DNA from: Paenibacillus illinoisensis NBRC 15959
GTDB lineage: Bacteria > Bacillota > Bacilli > Paenibacillales > Paenibacillaceae
NCBI RefSeq assembly: GCF_004000925.1
Contig: NZ_BIME01000015.1
Span: forward strand, 1-64,000
Reading direction: 5' to 3'
Length of the DNA stretch: 64,000 bases
Shown piece by piece: positions 16,601 through 25,422 of this stretch. Within the stretch, counting starts at the first letter, position 1, and every line of letters starts with the position of its first letter. Under the pieces are notes generated by a model. It searched no databases and was not told the DNA's origin. It was given only the letters and a program-made list of their open reading frames with translations. The position numbers and the translations under genes are program-made.

Positions 16601-19600
16601 GCCTTATACATCCCTATACCGAAACGATTGAAGTCCACGTCGCATTAACCGGATACGGTGATGCCTTATTTTATGGAGCCCTTAATACTCATCATTTTGT
16701 ATCGGGGCAGTCGCTTAAGCAGCGACTATTTGCCTGGCATGCTCCTTCCTTCTACGGAACCGAGCTGGAGACGAGACAGATTGAAGATATCGATCTGGTG
16801 GTACTGCCTGCGGAAGAGGTCATCCCGTTCTTCGCAGAGATGCACACGCTGCTGCACATTGAATGGAAATGGGACGAGCAGGCTGCTCATCTGATCAGGC
16901 TTGCTCCTACACTTGCTGCAACCATTGAAAACCGAAAATATGTCCCCAGCTTCGCTGCTTATCGTACAGGTCAGCTGCAATGGAGCTGGGATCCGGATAG
17001 CATGAAGCCACAGGATCGATCTGCGCTGAGCAAAGCACTTGACGAGACAGACGAGAGCTACGCCGAAGGACTTAACGCGGCCTATTCAGCTACTGTATTC
17101 CAGCGGTGGTATAACACCGAGGAAGCTGCAACTGATCTTCGGCGCGAGTTCCCTCAGCTATTCCCTCAAGGGGGAACACCACCAAGGACAGCAGGAATGG
17201 ATGCCCAGGCCTGGCTTGTCTCCATTGGATGGAAAGCAGACGCTGCCCCGTTCCGCCCGCTTCTGCAATTACTGGAGCCGGATGACGATGAACCCGCATG
17301 GCGGCTGCGTGTAGTTTTGCAGGATAAGCTGGATGCTGCTTCATTAGTTCCCGTTCGGCTTGATTCCCGCGGAAGACTTGAAGGTGAATGGCCGGAGGTG
17401 TGGACAGCATTTATCCTTGACCGTTCTGCCGGGTGGCTGGAGCAGCTGCGTGCACATTTGCCACGAATCAGCCGTTCCATCAGTGGGAGCCGTGATGTGC
17501 TCAGCGATCCGCTCAGTGATCAGGAAGCATGGCAGTTCCTTACCATAGACAGCGGCAGACTGCTGGAATCAGGCTGGCAGGTACTGCTTCCGGGATGGTG
17601 GGAAGCAGCCCGCAAGAAGAAACCCAAACTTCGTGCCAAGGTGAAGCCAGAGGAAGGCAGTGAACGCGGACAGTCCTTCTTCGGACTGGACTCCATCATT
17701 CATTTTGACTGGCGCATTGCGATTGGAGATACCGATCTCAGTGAAGAGGAATTCGCCGACCTCGTTGCCCGCAACGAGCGGCTGGTACGATTCCGCGGAG
17801 AGTGGGTACCACTCGACCCTGCCCTACTGGAGCAGATTCGCCGTGCCATGGGCGGTGTCGACCGGGAACAGGGGCTGTCGTTTCAAGACATTCTGCACCT
17901 GCATCTGCTGCAAAATGAGCAGCGTGAATATCGTCATCAGAAATGGAAGGAAGGACAGCAAACCGAGGAGGAGCAGCAGCCTCAGGCTAATGAGAACATT
18001 CGTCTGGAGGTCGAGCTGAATGAACACCTGAACCGGATCATTGCACAGCTTGGCGGCGGACAAGGCGGGGCTCCCTCCCTTCCCGTTCCGACTGGACTGC
18101 ATGCAGAACTTCGCTCCTATCAAAAAGAAGGATTTGCATGGCTTGGATTCTTGCGCAAATTCGGCCTTGGAGCATGCCTTGCGGACGATATGGGGCTTGG
18201 TAAGACCATTCAGTTTATTACGTATTTGCTGCATCTCAAAGAGAATCAGCAGCGGTTACCCGGGGATGCTCCCGCCCTTCTCGTCTGCCCCACTTCGGTA
18301 CTGGGCAACTGGCAGAAGGAAATCAGCCGTTTTGCACCTTCGATTAACGTCAGTCTGCACTACGGTGCACGCAGGCTTAGCGGAGAAGCCTTCAGGGAAC
18401 AGACCGAGCAAGTGGATATCATCATTACGTCGTATGCTACCGCTACCCTGGACCAAGAGATGTTACAGTCATACACCTGGGCTTCCATCTGTCTGGACGA
18501 GGCACAGAACATTAAAAATGCGCAAACCAAGCAGTCCTTGGCGGTACGCAGTTTCCCCGCTAAACACCGTATCGCATTGACAGGTACACCAATTGAAAAC
18601 CGGCTGGCCGAGCTATGGTCCATCTACGACTTCATTAATCCGGGATACCTTGGCAGCGCACGCGCTTTCCAAACCCGGTTTATCACCGCGATTGAGAAAG
18701 ACAAGGATGAGCAGCGCATGCTGGATCTGCAGCAGCTGGTCAAACCATTTATGCTTCGCCGCAAGAAAAAGGATCCGAATATCCAGCTCGACCTGCCGGA
18801 CAAAAACGAGATGAAAACCTACATTCATCTTACCGGCGAGCAGAGTGCCTTATACGATCAATCCGTGCAGGCACTAATGGATAAAATGAAAGAGCTGGAA
18901 GGCATTAAGCGCAAAGGTGCGATTCTATCCGCGTTAACCCAGCTCAAGCAGCTGTGTGATCATCCGCTGCTCCTGACGAAGGAAGCTCTGCCGGAGACGT
19001 TGTCTTCGGACGGCTCCAATACGGAGTATGACCTGTATAGTCCACAGGACATGGCGATGCTGATCAGCCGCTCCGCGAAGCTGGAACGGCTGATGGAGCT
19101 TGTCCGTGAGCTGCGTGAAGAGGGCGAGCGATGCCTTATTTTCACCCAGTACATCGGTATGGGTCAGATGCTGCAGCAGGTTCTCCAGCAGGAACTGCAG
19201 GAGCCTGTATTATATCTGCATGGTGGCACATCCAAGACGGCACGGGACCGCATGATCGACCAGTTCCAGTCCCGTACACTGCCTGCGCATGAACAGCCAT
19301 CCGTCTTCATCCTTTCCATCAAGGCAGGCGGCGTGGGTCTGAATCTGACCGCTGCGAATCATGTATTTCACTTTGACCGTTGGTGGAACCCCGCCGTGGA
19401 AAACCAGGCCACCGACCGGGCATACCGCATGGGACAGACAAAGGATGTCCAGGTGCACAAGTTTATTTCCCTCGGCACGCTGGAAGAGCGTATAGACGAG
19501 ATGTTGGAGAGCAAGCAGCAGCTTAGCGACAATATCATCACCAGCTCCGAGAACTGGATTACCGAATTGTCAACAGACGAGCTGAAGGATCTCTTTACTC

Positions 19601-19623
19601 GCCGCCGCGACTGGTCTGGTTAA
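16597..19623 (+). CDS. SNF2/Rad54-family DNA translocase, YwqA-like
   Basis: A 1008-residue SF2 ATPase. The N-terminal ~500 residues include the bacterial SNF2-associated region. The motor spans about 505-1000: motif I DDMGLGKT (about 530-537), motif II DEAQ (about 634-637, in place of DEAH/DEGH), motif III TGTPIENR, motif V KAGGVGLNLTAAN and motif VI QATDRAYRMGQ. Such enzymes translocate on double-stranded DNA without unwinding it and remodel protein-DNA complexes. It is translationally coupled to the SWIM protein gene and ends with a strong terminator. Confidence 0.93.
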   Translation: MSLIHPYTETIEVHVALTGYGDALFYGALNTHHFVSGQSLKQRLFAWHAPSFYGTELETRQIEDIDLVVLPAEEVIPFFAEMHTLLHIEWKWDEQAAHLIRLAPTLAATIENRKYVPSFAAYRTGQLQWSWDPDSMKPQDRSALSKALDETDESYAEGLNAAYSATVFQRWYNTEEAATDLRREFPQLFPQGGTPPRTAGMDAQAWLVSIGWKADAAPFRPLLQLLEPDDDEPAWRLRVVLQDKLDAASLVPVRLDSRGRLEGEWPEVWTAFILDRSAGWLEQLRAHLPRISRSISGSRDVLSDPLSDQEAWQFLTIDSGRLLESGWQVLLPGWWEAARKKKPKLRAKVKPEEGSERGQSFFGLDSIIHFDWRIAIGDTDLSEEEFADLVARNERLVRFRGEWVPLDPALLEQIRRAMGGVDREQGLSFQDILHLHLLQNEQREYRHQKWKEGQQTEEEQQPQANENIRLEVELNEHLNRIIAQLGGGQGGAPSLPVPTGLHAELRSYQKEGFAWLGFLRKFGLGACLADDMGLGKTIQFITYLLHLKENQQRLPGDAPALLVCPTSVLGNWQKEISRFAPSINVSLHYGARRLSGEAFREQTEQVDIIITSYATATLDQEMLQSYTWASICLDEAQNIKNAQTKQSLAVRSFPAKHRIALTGTPIENRLAELWSIYDFINPGYLGSARAFQTRFITAIEKDKDEQRMLDLQQLVKPFMLRRKKKDPNIQLDLPDKNEMKTYIHLTGEQSALYDQSVQALMDKMKELEGIKRKGAILSALTQLKQLCDHPLLLTKEALPETLSSDGSNTEYDLYSPQDMAMLISRSAKLERLMELVRELREEGERCLIFTQYIGMGQMLQQVLQQELQEPVLYLHGGTSKTARDRMIDQFQSRTLPAHEQPSVFILSIKAGGVGLNLTAANHVFHFDRWWNPAVENQATDRAYRMGQTKDVQVHKFISLGTLEERIDEMLESKQQLSDNIITSSENWITELSTDELKDLFTRRRDWSG

Positions 19624-19665
19624 GGGCCGGAAGTTGCTATATAGGCTAATGGATAAGAAAGCAGA

Positions 19666-19709
19666 AAAAGCGAAGTTACCGACGCTGCGTCGAGAACTTC
19701 GCTTTTTTG
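19666..19709. terminator. Bidirectional terminator
   Basis: Arms AAAAGCGAAGTT and AACTTCGCTTTT enclose a 14-base loop, with a six-T run on the plus strand and an A/T-rich flank on the other. It lies between the SNF2 gene and a convergent gene. Confidence 0.9.
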
Positions 19710-19761
19710 TTATACCTCATGACCTTCCATTGACCACAATGGATCAGATAAAAAGTGTAGA

Positions 19762-20238
19762 TTAACGCATGTTGCCGATGATCGATGATCTGGAATCCTG
19801 CATTTTTTTGATAAAGTTTGTCATCACGTCAAACGCCTCATTACGCTTGTTGGACAAGGATTGCAGACGCAGCATGTCCATCTGTTGGGAGCTGGAGAGA
19901 GCGTCAATTTGATTTTTGAGAGACTGCGCCAGCTCGAAATCCCCACCTTCAATGGCTTGAGCAAGCTTCCCATTCAGTTCCGCAATCGCTGCATTACGAC
20001 TCTGTACTGCTTCCAACTGGGCTTGCAGCTGTGACTCAATTAGCGCGGAACGCTGCTGCTGAACAGCCATAAGTGCGGATTCCAGGTCCATTCCCTGCAG
20101 ATTAATAGATGAAATGCCTGATGGTGACGGGGTTATTGAAGACGCATATGTACTTTCTGTAAAAGCAAAAGAACCAACCGATACTGCTGTAATGGTTGCC
20201 ATAACAACAGAAGAAATAAATCTACCTTTTCTTTTCAA
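19762..20238 (-). CDS. Secreted coiled-coil protein of unknown function
   Basis: The start is a TTG at 20238 because AAGGAGGTGAT precedes it closely; a longer frame has no such site. The 158-residue product has a signal peptide (KRKGRFISSVVMATITAVSV, cleaved near TYASS) and a Ser/Pro-rich spacer. About 100 residues of Gln/Ala/Leu-rich heptad sequence (LESALMAVQQQRSALIESQL) follow and should form a coiled coil. I recognise no family. It lies alone between a terminator and the divergent ECF sigma operon. Confidence 0.75.
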   Translation of the reverse strand: MKRKGRFISSVVMATITAVSVGSFAFTESTYASSITPSPSGISSINLQGMDLESALMAVQQQRSALIESQLQAQLEAVQSRNAAIAELNGKLAQAIEGGDFELAQSLKNQIDALSSSQQMDMLRLQSLSNKRNEAFDVMTNFIKKMQDSRSSIIGNMR

Positions 20239-20591
20239 AAGTATCACCTCCTTGGATTGTAATAATCCCGTTACAGTTACATAACGGACATTATTCGACA
20301 TCATTATATCAAAGGACCTAGCTCCTTCAACCCAAACCAGAAATATTGAGACAAAATTGATACACCAGCTGAGTACTCATACGAACTTCGTACGAAAGGC
20401 CTCCTCTCCCCCGTCTACTGACTATCCCCAACCCATCTGAAGGGTATAGCGCGTTCCCAAGCGTCCATATTAAGCAAGCATTTTTCCTTTTTAAAAAAAA
20501 TTGTGACCATATCAGCCCACCGAAAGTCTAATTCATGTAAAAACCAAGCGGGGAGCTGTTATCCCGTATCCCAAGAAAGGAGCTGTTATCC
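20239..20591. other. Divergent intergenic region before ECF sigma gene
   Basis: No gene is seen. It must hold promoters for the secreted protein (minus) and the sigma operon (plus). Visible structure: a perfect 10-base palindrome TTCGTACGAA at 20387-20396, and a 13-base direct repeat GGAGCTGTTATCC at 20552 and 20579, the second copy forming the sigma gene ribosome binding region. I could not pick a convincing ECF-type -35/-10 pair. Confidence 0.5.
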
Positions 20592-21125
20592 ATGGACCCG
20601 ACCGATCTCGTCAACCAAGCCATTCAGGGAGATCGTGACGCCTTTATCAGGCTCATCCGAGAAATTGAAAATTCCCTATACAATACAGCAAAATCCATGC
20701 TGCGAAAAGAGGAGGACGTAGCTGATGCCATTCAGGAGACGATCCTGAAAGCTTATAAATCCATGCATACGCTTCGTGAACCCCAGTATTTCAAGACCTG
20801 GATGTTCCGCATCCTCATTAACGAATGTAATACCATGCTCTCCCGTCGCTCCCTCTCCACATCATATGCAGAGGTGCCTGCCAAGCAGGAAGTATCCAGT
20901 CCCTACGACGAGGTGGATATGAGAGAAGCAGTTGATCGACTGGAAGAATCGAAACGAATTGTCATTGTGCTGCATTATTTTGAGGATCTAACCCTGCGTC
21001 AGGTAGCGGATACGCTGAATATATCCGAGAGCGCGGTAAAAATGAGACTTAGCCGGGCACGGCAGGAGCTATACCAAAAATTCAAAAACTTTCGGGAGGT
21101 AAAATTGCATGTCGAACCCATTTAA
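20592..21125 (+). CDS. ECF-type RNA polymerase sigma factor
   Basis: A 177-residue group IV sigma factor. Region 2 (about 1-90) includes DVADAIQETILKAYKSM and the -10-binding EPQYFKTWMFRILINECN. A short variable linker follows, then region 4 (about 115-170) with the recognition HTH LTLRQVADTLNISESAVKMR. It directs core polymerase to a stress regulon. AAAGGAG lies 11 bases before the ATG. The stop overlaps the anti-sigma gene by 17 bases, so the pair is coupled. This type often activates its own promoter; I could not identify that promoter securely. Confidence 0.93.
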   Translation: MDPTDLVNQAIQGDRDAFIRLIREIENSLYNTAKSMLRKEEDVADAIQETILKAYKSMHTLREPQYFKTWMFRILINECNTMLSRRSLSTSYAEVPAKQEVSSPYDEVDMREAVDRLEESKRIVIVLHYFEDLTLRQVADTLNISESAVKMRLSRARQELYQKFKNFREVKLHVEPI

Positions 21126-22230
21126 TATCGATCAGGAGTTAAAAAAACAAGCAAAGGAGCGCCCTGTCATGTCTAATCTTGTACGCACTCGAATTGATGC
21201 CACACTGGAGTCTCTTCCCGAATCACCCAACCAGCTGAATAGTGAACAGGCTCAGCGTCCGCGCCGGGTTAACAAAGGAATGCGACGTACCGCAGCGGCT
21301 GCCGTTGCCGCAGGTGTATTAGGTGTTACCGTATTTGCATCCGGATTTGTGTCTCCAGCCATGGCTGATTCTTTGCGCAGCATTCCGCTCGTAGGCAGTC
21401 TCTTCAGCTCAATTGAAGCGGATATGGGTCTGAGAACGGCGGGTAACGAAGGTTTGACTAACCCAGTAAACAGTTCCTTTGCTTATCAGGATGTAAAATT
21501 CAAGGTGTTGGAAACAGTATACGATGGCACACGCGCAGCATTTCTGGTTCATGTCACGGCTCCCAACCTGAATCAGGGCATGTATGATAACGGCAAGGAC
21601 ATTGTGAAGCTGAGCAGCGGAGTCGACAACGTTTCCCTCGATGTCAATGGGTTTAGCCCAGATGGCGGTCTGTTCTATAGTTCAGCCGGGGCGAACGAGC
21701 CTGATACCCTGCTTTTTGAACAGGTCATTCCTACGGATCATAAAGGTGAATTCCCGGATCAGTTCGATGCCAAGGTTAAGTTGACACTACAAGGGCTGGA
21801 TCATGAGTTTGAGTTAACCGTTCCATTTACCAAATCAACAACGGATACCTACAAGGTTCAGCCTGATACCATCATGGAGAATGACTTGTTTACCGCCACT
21901 GTTACGAAAGCCGAGGTTACCCCTATCACAACACGCTTAACTGCCGCCATCGGTTTGAATGGGAAAGAAACGTTGACTGCCAAAGAAAAAGAACAGCTGC
22001 AGGACATCAGGTTTGCCATCTATGATGATCAAGGTAGACAACTCACTGCACTCAGCGGCGAGGGTATATATGAAGATAACCAGTTGAAATGGGAAAGCAT
22101 ATATGCAACAACAGCGAAGGATGTAAAATACCTGGTAGTGAAACCTTTTGAGGTGAAAGATGACTTTACCGAAGAGGTCAAAGACAATCAATTTATTCAG
22201 GGAATGGAAATGAAAATTCAGCTCCAATAG
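21109..22230 (+). CDS. Membrane anti-sigma protein with DUF4179-type domain
   Basis: A 373-residue single-pass membrane protein. The cytosolic N-terminus (about 1-60) should bind the sigma factor encoded just upstream. One transmembrane helix follows (about 62-82, AAAVAAGVLGVTVFASGF), then a large extracytoplasmic part opening with DSLRSIPLVGSLFSSIE, characteristic of DUF4179 proteins in Paenibacillus and Bacillus. A small second beta domain covers the C-terminal ~130 residues. It presumably holds the sigma factor inactive until an envelope signal arrives. The 17-base overlap with the sigma gene supports the pairing; the signal is unknown. Confidence 0.87.
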   Translation: MSNPFNIDQELKKQAKERPVMSNLVRTRIDATLESLPESPNQLNSEQAQRPRRVNKGMRRTAAAAVAAGVLGVTVFASGFVSPAMADSLRSIPLVGSLFSSIEADMGLRTAGNEGLTNPVNSSFAYQDVKFKVLETVYDGTRAAFLVHVTAPNLNQGMYDNGKDIVKLSSGVDNVSLDVNGFSPDGGLFYSSAGANEPDTLLFEQVIPTDHKGEFPDQFDAKVKLTLQGLDHEFELTVPFTKSTTDTYKVQPDTIMENDLFTATVTKAEVTPITTRLTAAIGLNGKETLTAKEKEQLQDIRFAIYDDQGRQLTALSGEGIYEDNQLKWESIYATTAKDVKYLVVKPFEVKDDFTEEVKDNQFIQGMEMKIQLQ

Positions 22231-22263
22231 CTCGAACTCATTTCCTTGCAAAGGGGTCATCGC

Positions 22264-22839
22264 ATGTCCATTCAATTTACCATTTCATCTATAAGTGTCC
22301 TTGGTCCACTATTTATTCTGATTCTGCTCGCTCTGGTGATCCACGCCAGGGTGAGCAAAGTTAGATATACAAGCAAACAGTATATGCTGATGCTGACATT
22401 CGCTATATACATGCTGGGCGTGCTGCATTTTGTATTTTTCCCGATTGATGTGAATATCGGAATCTATGCCAACCAGACACCCTGGTACAAGAACCTTCAA
22501 TGGGTTCCGCTGCTGACTGCGGATGCGCCAAGTTTCCTTCTGAACATTGTGCTGTTTATGCCGCTGGGGTTCCTGCTTCCTCTTTTGAAACCTTCAGTTA
22601 ACTCGATTCGCAAAGCGGCATCGGCGGGCCTAATGTTAAGTTTCACTATTGAAATATTGCAGCTTGTAATTAGGATTACTCTGGGGAATGGCCGCTCGAC
22701 CGATATCAATGATCTGATTGCAAATACGGCAGGAAGTGTGCTTGGTTTTGTTATTCTTGGTCTGCTCATTCGCCTGATTGGCCAGAATCTGATTCTTCCC
22801 TGGACCATGCGAGGGCACAAGCGCTCTACTATGCGTTAG
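22264..22839 (+). CDS. VanZ-like membrane protein
   Basis: A 191-residue protein starting at the ATG at 22264, which has AAGGGG seven bases upstream. It has five predicted transmembrane segments and the VanZ signature (LNIVLFMPLGFLLPLL, then GRSTDINDLIANTAGSVLGF). VanZ in enterococci confers low-level teicoplanin resistance, but most chromosomal relatives have no proven role. It follows the anti-sigma gene by 33 bases and may be co-transcribed, which would tie it to an envelope response. Confidence 0.87.
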   Translation: MSIQFTISSISVLGPLFILILLALVIHARVSKVRYTSKQYMLMLTFAIYMLGVLHFVFFPIDVNIGIYANQTPWYKNLQWVPLLTADAPSFLLNIVLFMPLGFLLPLLKPSVNSIRKAASAGLMLSFTIEILQLVIRITLGNGRSTDINDLIANTAGSVLGFVILGLLIRLIGQNLILPWTMRGHKRSTMR

Positions 22840-22900
22840 AATCGTAAATCTGAAAATGAGTATGCCTCCCGAAAGGCAAAACATGGTCTGTTCCTCAAGA

Positions 22901-22928
22901 TGAAAAAGTCAGCAAGCTGTGATACAAT
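22901..22928 (+). promoter_or_regulatory. Possible SigA promoter of udk
   Basis: TGAAAA and TACAAT are separated by 16 bases, about 100 bases before the kinase start. Both hexamers are imperfect. This is inference from consensus only. Confidence 0.35.
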
Positions 22929-23031
22929 GAAGGAATTGTGTATTCGCAGACAGACATGCAGATAGAGCTCATTTTTGACGCTCTCCATCTACTGATCATG
23001 CTGCCAATCTAGGGAGGTTTATGGAACAACC

Positions 23032-23664
23032 ATGCTCATTATTGGTATCGCCGGAGGGACCGGCTCCGGTAAAACGACGGTAGCTCGCTCCGTCATCGAC
23101 CGTCTTGGATCAGGCAAAGTGACGTTTATATCCCAGGACAATTATTACAAAGATCAATCACAGCTCACTCCAGAGCAGCGTCGACTCACCAATTACGATC
23201 ATCCGTTTGCATTCGACAATGATCTGTTGATTGAGCATCTTACCCTGCTGAAGCAAGGACAAACGGCATATGCTCCCGTATATGACTTCACCATAGATAA
23301 CCGTGCTGCCAATGAGACGGTTGAACTCGCACCGAACCATATCGTTATTGTAGAAGGCCTTCATGTGCTCATCGACGAACATCTACGTGCCCTGCTGGAC
23401 ATCAAGGTATTCGTCGATACCGATTCCGACGTTCGTATTTTGCGGAGAGTGTTGCGGGATATGGAGGAACGTGGACGTACGATTCAATCCGTTTACAAAC
23501 AATATCTCGAAACCGTCAAACCAATGCACGATGCCTTTATCGAGCCTTCCAAAAAGTACGCGGACATTATTATCCCCGAAGGTGGACATAACGAAGTTGG
23601 CATTCAGATGTTGTCGATTTTGACCGAGAAGTACCTGACCGGAGAGAAGTGGAACGGCGCATAG
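23032..23664 (+). CDS. udk: Uridine/cytidine kinase
   Basis: A 210-residue salvage kinase that phosphorylates uridine and cytidine with GTP or ATP. P-loop GGTGSGKTT is at residues 8-16. Other family motifs are SQDNYYKD (catalytic Asp), NYDHPFAFDNDL, YDFTIDNR, VEGLHVL and RILRRVLRDMEERGR. Length matches Udk (about 207-213). The best ribosome site (GGGAGG) sits 14 bases before this ATG, rather far. A nearer ATG at 23021 is out of frame, so I keep the family-consistent start. Monocistronic, with structured 3' sequence and a terminator. Confidence 0.96.
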   Translation: MLIIGIAGGTGSGKTTVARSVIDRLGSGKVTFISQDNYYKDQSQLTPEQRRLTNYDHPFAFDNDLLIEHLTLLKQGQTAYAPVYDFTIDNRAANETVELAPNHIVIVEGLHVLIDEHLRALLDIKVFVDTDSDVRILRRVLRDMEERGRTIQSVYKQYLETVKPMHDAFIEPSKKYADIIIPEGGHNEVGIQMLSILTEKYLTGEKWNGA

Positions 23665-23673
23665 AAGATATCT

Positions 23674-23741
23674 AATGTAGAATTGTTAGCCGTCTGCCTC
23701 TCCTGGTTTGAGAGAAGTAGGCACGGATCGGCTACTACATT
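23674..23741 (+). other. Long nested inverted repeat after udk
   Basis: Three nested perfect arms: AATGTAG/CTACATT (674-680 and 735-741 of this kilobase), AGCCG/CGGCT (688-692, 729-733) and TGCCT/AGGCA (695-699, 719-723), plus a short CTC/GAG inside. The element would fold into one long bulged hairpin on either strand. It is not followed directly by a T run; the terminator is a separate hairpin 20 bases downstream. Role unknown; possibly a 3'-end stability structure or a degraded mobile hairpin. Confidence 0.5.
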
Positions 23742-23759
23742 CAATGTAAATTTAACTGA

Positions 23760-23792
23760 AATCCAGGCTGCGTTGATGCAGTCTGGATTTTT
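23760..23792 (+). terminator. Terminator of udk
   Basis: Arms AATCCAGGCTGC and GCAGTCTGGATT (one G-U pair) with a six-base loop and a run of T on the plus strand. Confidence 0.9.
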
Positions 23793-23892
23793 GGTTTATT
23801 TTGTTTCTCTCTTTTCAAATGGGGGAAAATGGGTTATCCTTGAAATATATGAGCTTGGTAACTACATATTTAGACCTTCTACCTTAAAGCAT

Positions 23893-23927
23893 AAGGCTAT
23901 GAATCTACGGATTCGTGGCCTTTTTTT
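23893..23927 (+). terminator. Second terminator-like hairpin
   Basis: AAGGC-TAT-GAATC, four-base loop, GATTC-GTG-GCCTT, then seven T: two perfect five-base-pair helices around a symmetric internal loop. No gene lies between it and the udk terminator, so it either backs up that terminator or ends an unannotated transcript. Confidence 0.7.
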
Positions 23928-24116
23928 GTGTTTTGGGAGGTTGGATGGGTCTAGAGGAGGGGTTTTAAACCATAATTCGTAAGACTAATATTGAGAAATA
24001 ATACCAAATACCCAGTTAGACATGGTAGAATATTGATGATTCTTACAAATTTAGTATCTAGCAGTATCCAGTACATAACCACTACCAGGATTTGAAATTA
24101 GAAAGGAGCAGTATTC

Positions 24117-25391
24117 ATGAAGAAAATGATTCTCACCGGGGTTACGGCATTGGCTTTGCTTACAGGGGGCGTAATAGGTTCAGGAAGTATCGGGAGTTCA
24201 GCAGAAGCCGCTCAAGCTACGCTAAAATTCAAAGATGTCCCTTCGACACACTGGGCGGCTGCAGCGATCAACTCCGCAGTTGAACAGGGATTTTTCCAAG
24301 GGTATGCCGATGGAACATTCAAACCAAGCTCACCAGTGACCAAGGCCGAAATGGCTAGTATTCTCGGACGACTAACCGATCAGCCTAATGCAGCCATACA
24401 AGAAACCAATAACTTTACAGACGTGCCTGAATGGGCAAAAAGTGGCGTATCCGCTGCGATTGCCAAAGGATTCATCAGCCCTGCTAACTACAATGGAAAA
24501 CTCGATGCCAAGGCATCTCTAACACGGGGTGAAATGGCGACCTGGCTGGCACAGGGGCTGACCGTGGTTGATTCGGATTACAAACAAGCTCTGTCTGATG
24601 TAAGCAATACTGTGATACCTGCGAAGGAGTACTTCACGGGCAAACTGGCAAGCAACCAAAAAAATGCTGTCGCTGTTGCTCTGGGTACAGGGTTGATGAG
24701 TGTTGCTAACGATAAAAATTTTGGAACAGATCGCACCACGACAAGGGCCGAAGTTGCTGTACTGATTGCTCGTTATACAAGTGTGACGAAAACGAAGCCT
24801 GCTGACTTTCAGGGTTTGAATGAGTTGCGTGCAGTTGGTTTGACTGGGACGAATTTGAGCATTATTGCACCTAAATATCAGATATATCCTGAAAGAAGAG
24901 TCCCCAAATCATATGATTATAATAAAGTTACAGATGACTTTTCAATGATTCGTAACGAAGAATTGGTCACAGTCACTAATTATGCTGATCTTAGATTAAA
25001 AAACTGGATTGTGGTCAACCCATATGTAAATGTTCATGAGAGAAGTATTTACTATCCTGTATTTGTTGATGAGAAAGATCGGCTTATAAGAGGAGCATAT
25101 TACTCATTTGTTGAATTTGATATAAATATTAAGGACTCAATGAATCAATTACAAGGTGGCAGTTTGATTAACTCTGCAACTATTAATCCTCTTAGGTCCC
25201 CCAACAGTGAAGCAGTATCCGCTTATAATGTGCCTCGTATTAGTGAGTTAATCGGTGCAAGAGGTATATTTAATGTGAAAAATCCTGTTTATTGGGCAGA
25301 AGGTTTGTTGCATTTTGATAAAGAACTAGATCCAGACGTTCTTCTTGTACTAAAAAATGGAACTATTTATGGAGTAACAGCAAACCATTAA
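24117..25391 (+). CDS. SLH-domain surface protein
   Basis: A 424-residue exported protein: signal peptide (about 1-31, MKKMILTGVTALALLTGGV), three SLH repeats (about 38-225; first FKDVPSTHWAAAAINSAVEQ, then FTDVPEWAKSGVSAAIAKGF, the third more divergent), then about 190 residues I do not recognise. The SLH part anchors it to cell wall polymer. AAAGGAG precedes the ATG. The SLH part has the base composition of the surrounding genome, while the C-terminal part (from about 24870) is clearly AT-rich, as is the start of the next gene. The two genes are 31 bases apart and probably co-transcribed. Confidence 0.87.
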   Translation: MKKMILTGVTALALLTGGVIGSGSIGSSAEAAQATLKFKDVPSTHWAAAAINSAVEQGFFQGYADGTFKPSSPVTKAEMASILGRLTDQPNAAIQETNNFTDVPEWAKSGVSAAIAKGFISPANYNGKLDAKASLTRGEMATWLAQGLTVVDSDYKQALSDVSNTVIPAKEYFTGKLASNQKNAVAVALGTGLMSVANDKNFGTDRTTTRAEVAVLIARYTSVTKTKPADFQGLNELRAVGLTGTNLSIIAPKYQIYPERRVPKSYDYNKVTDDFSMIRNEELVTVTNYADLRLKNWIVVNPYVNVHERSIYYPVFVDEKDRLIRGAYYSFVEFDINIKDSMNQLQGGSLINSATINPLRSPNSEAVSAYNVPRISELIGARGIFNVKNPVYWAEGLLHFDKELDPDVLLVLKNGTIYGVTANH

Positions 25392-25422
25392 CCACTTACT
25401 ATCAAAATAAGGGTGATTAACC

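Larger units (their letters stand above)
23665..24116. other. Intergenic region between udk and SLH gene
   Basis: No protein gene is seen. It holds the nested inverted repeat, the udk terminator, a second independent terminator-like hairpin at 23893-23927 and, near its right end, the promoter region of the SLH gene. The ~100 bases between the two terminators could carry a short transcript, but I see no promoter I would defend. Confidence 0.4.
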
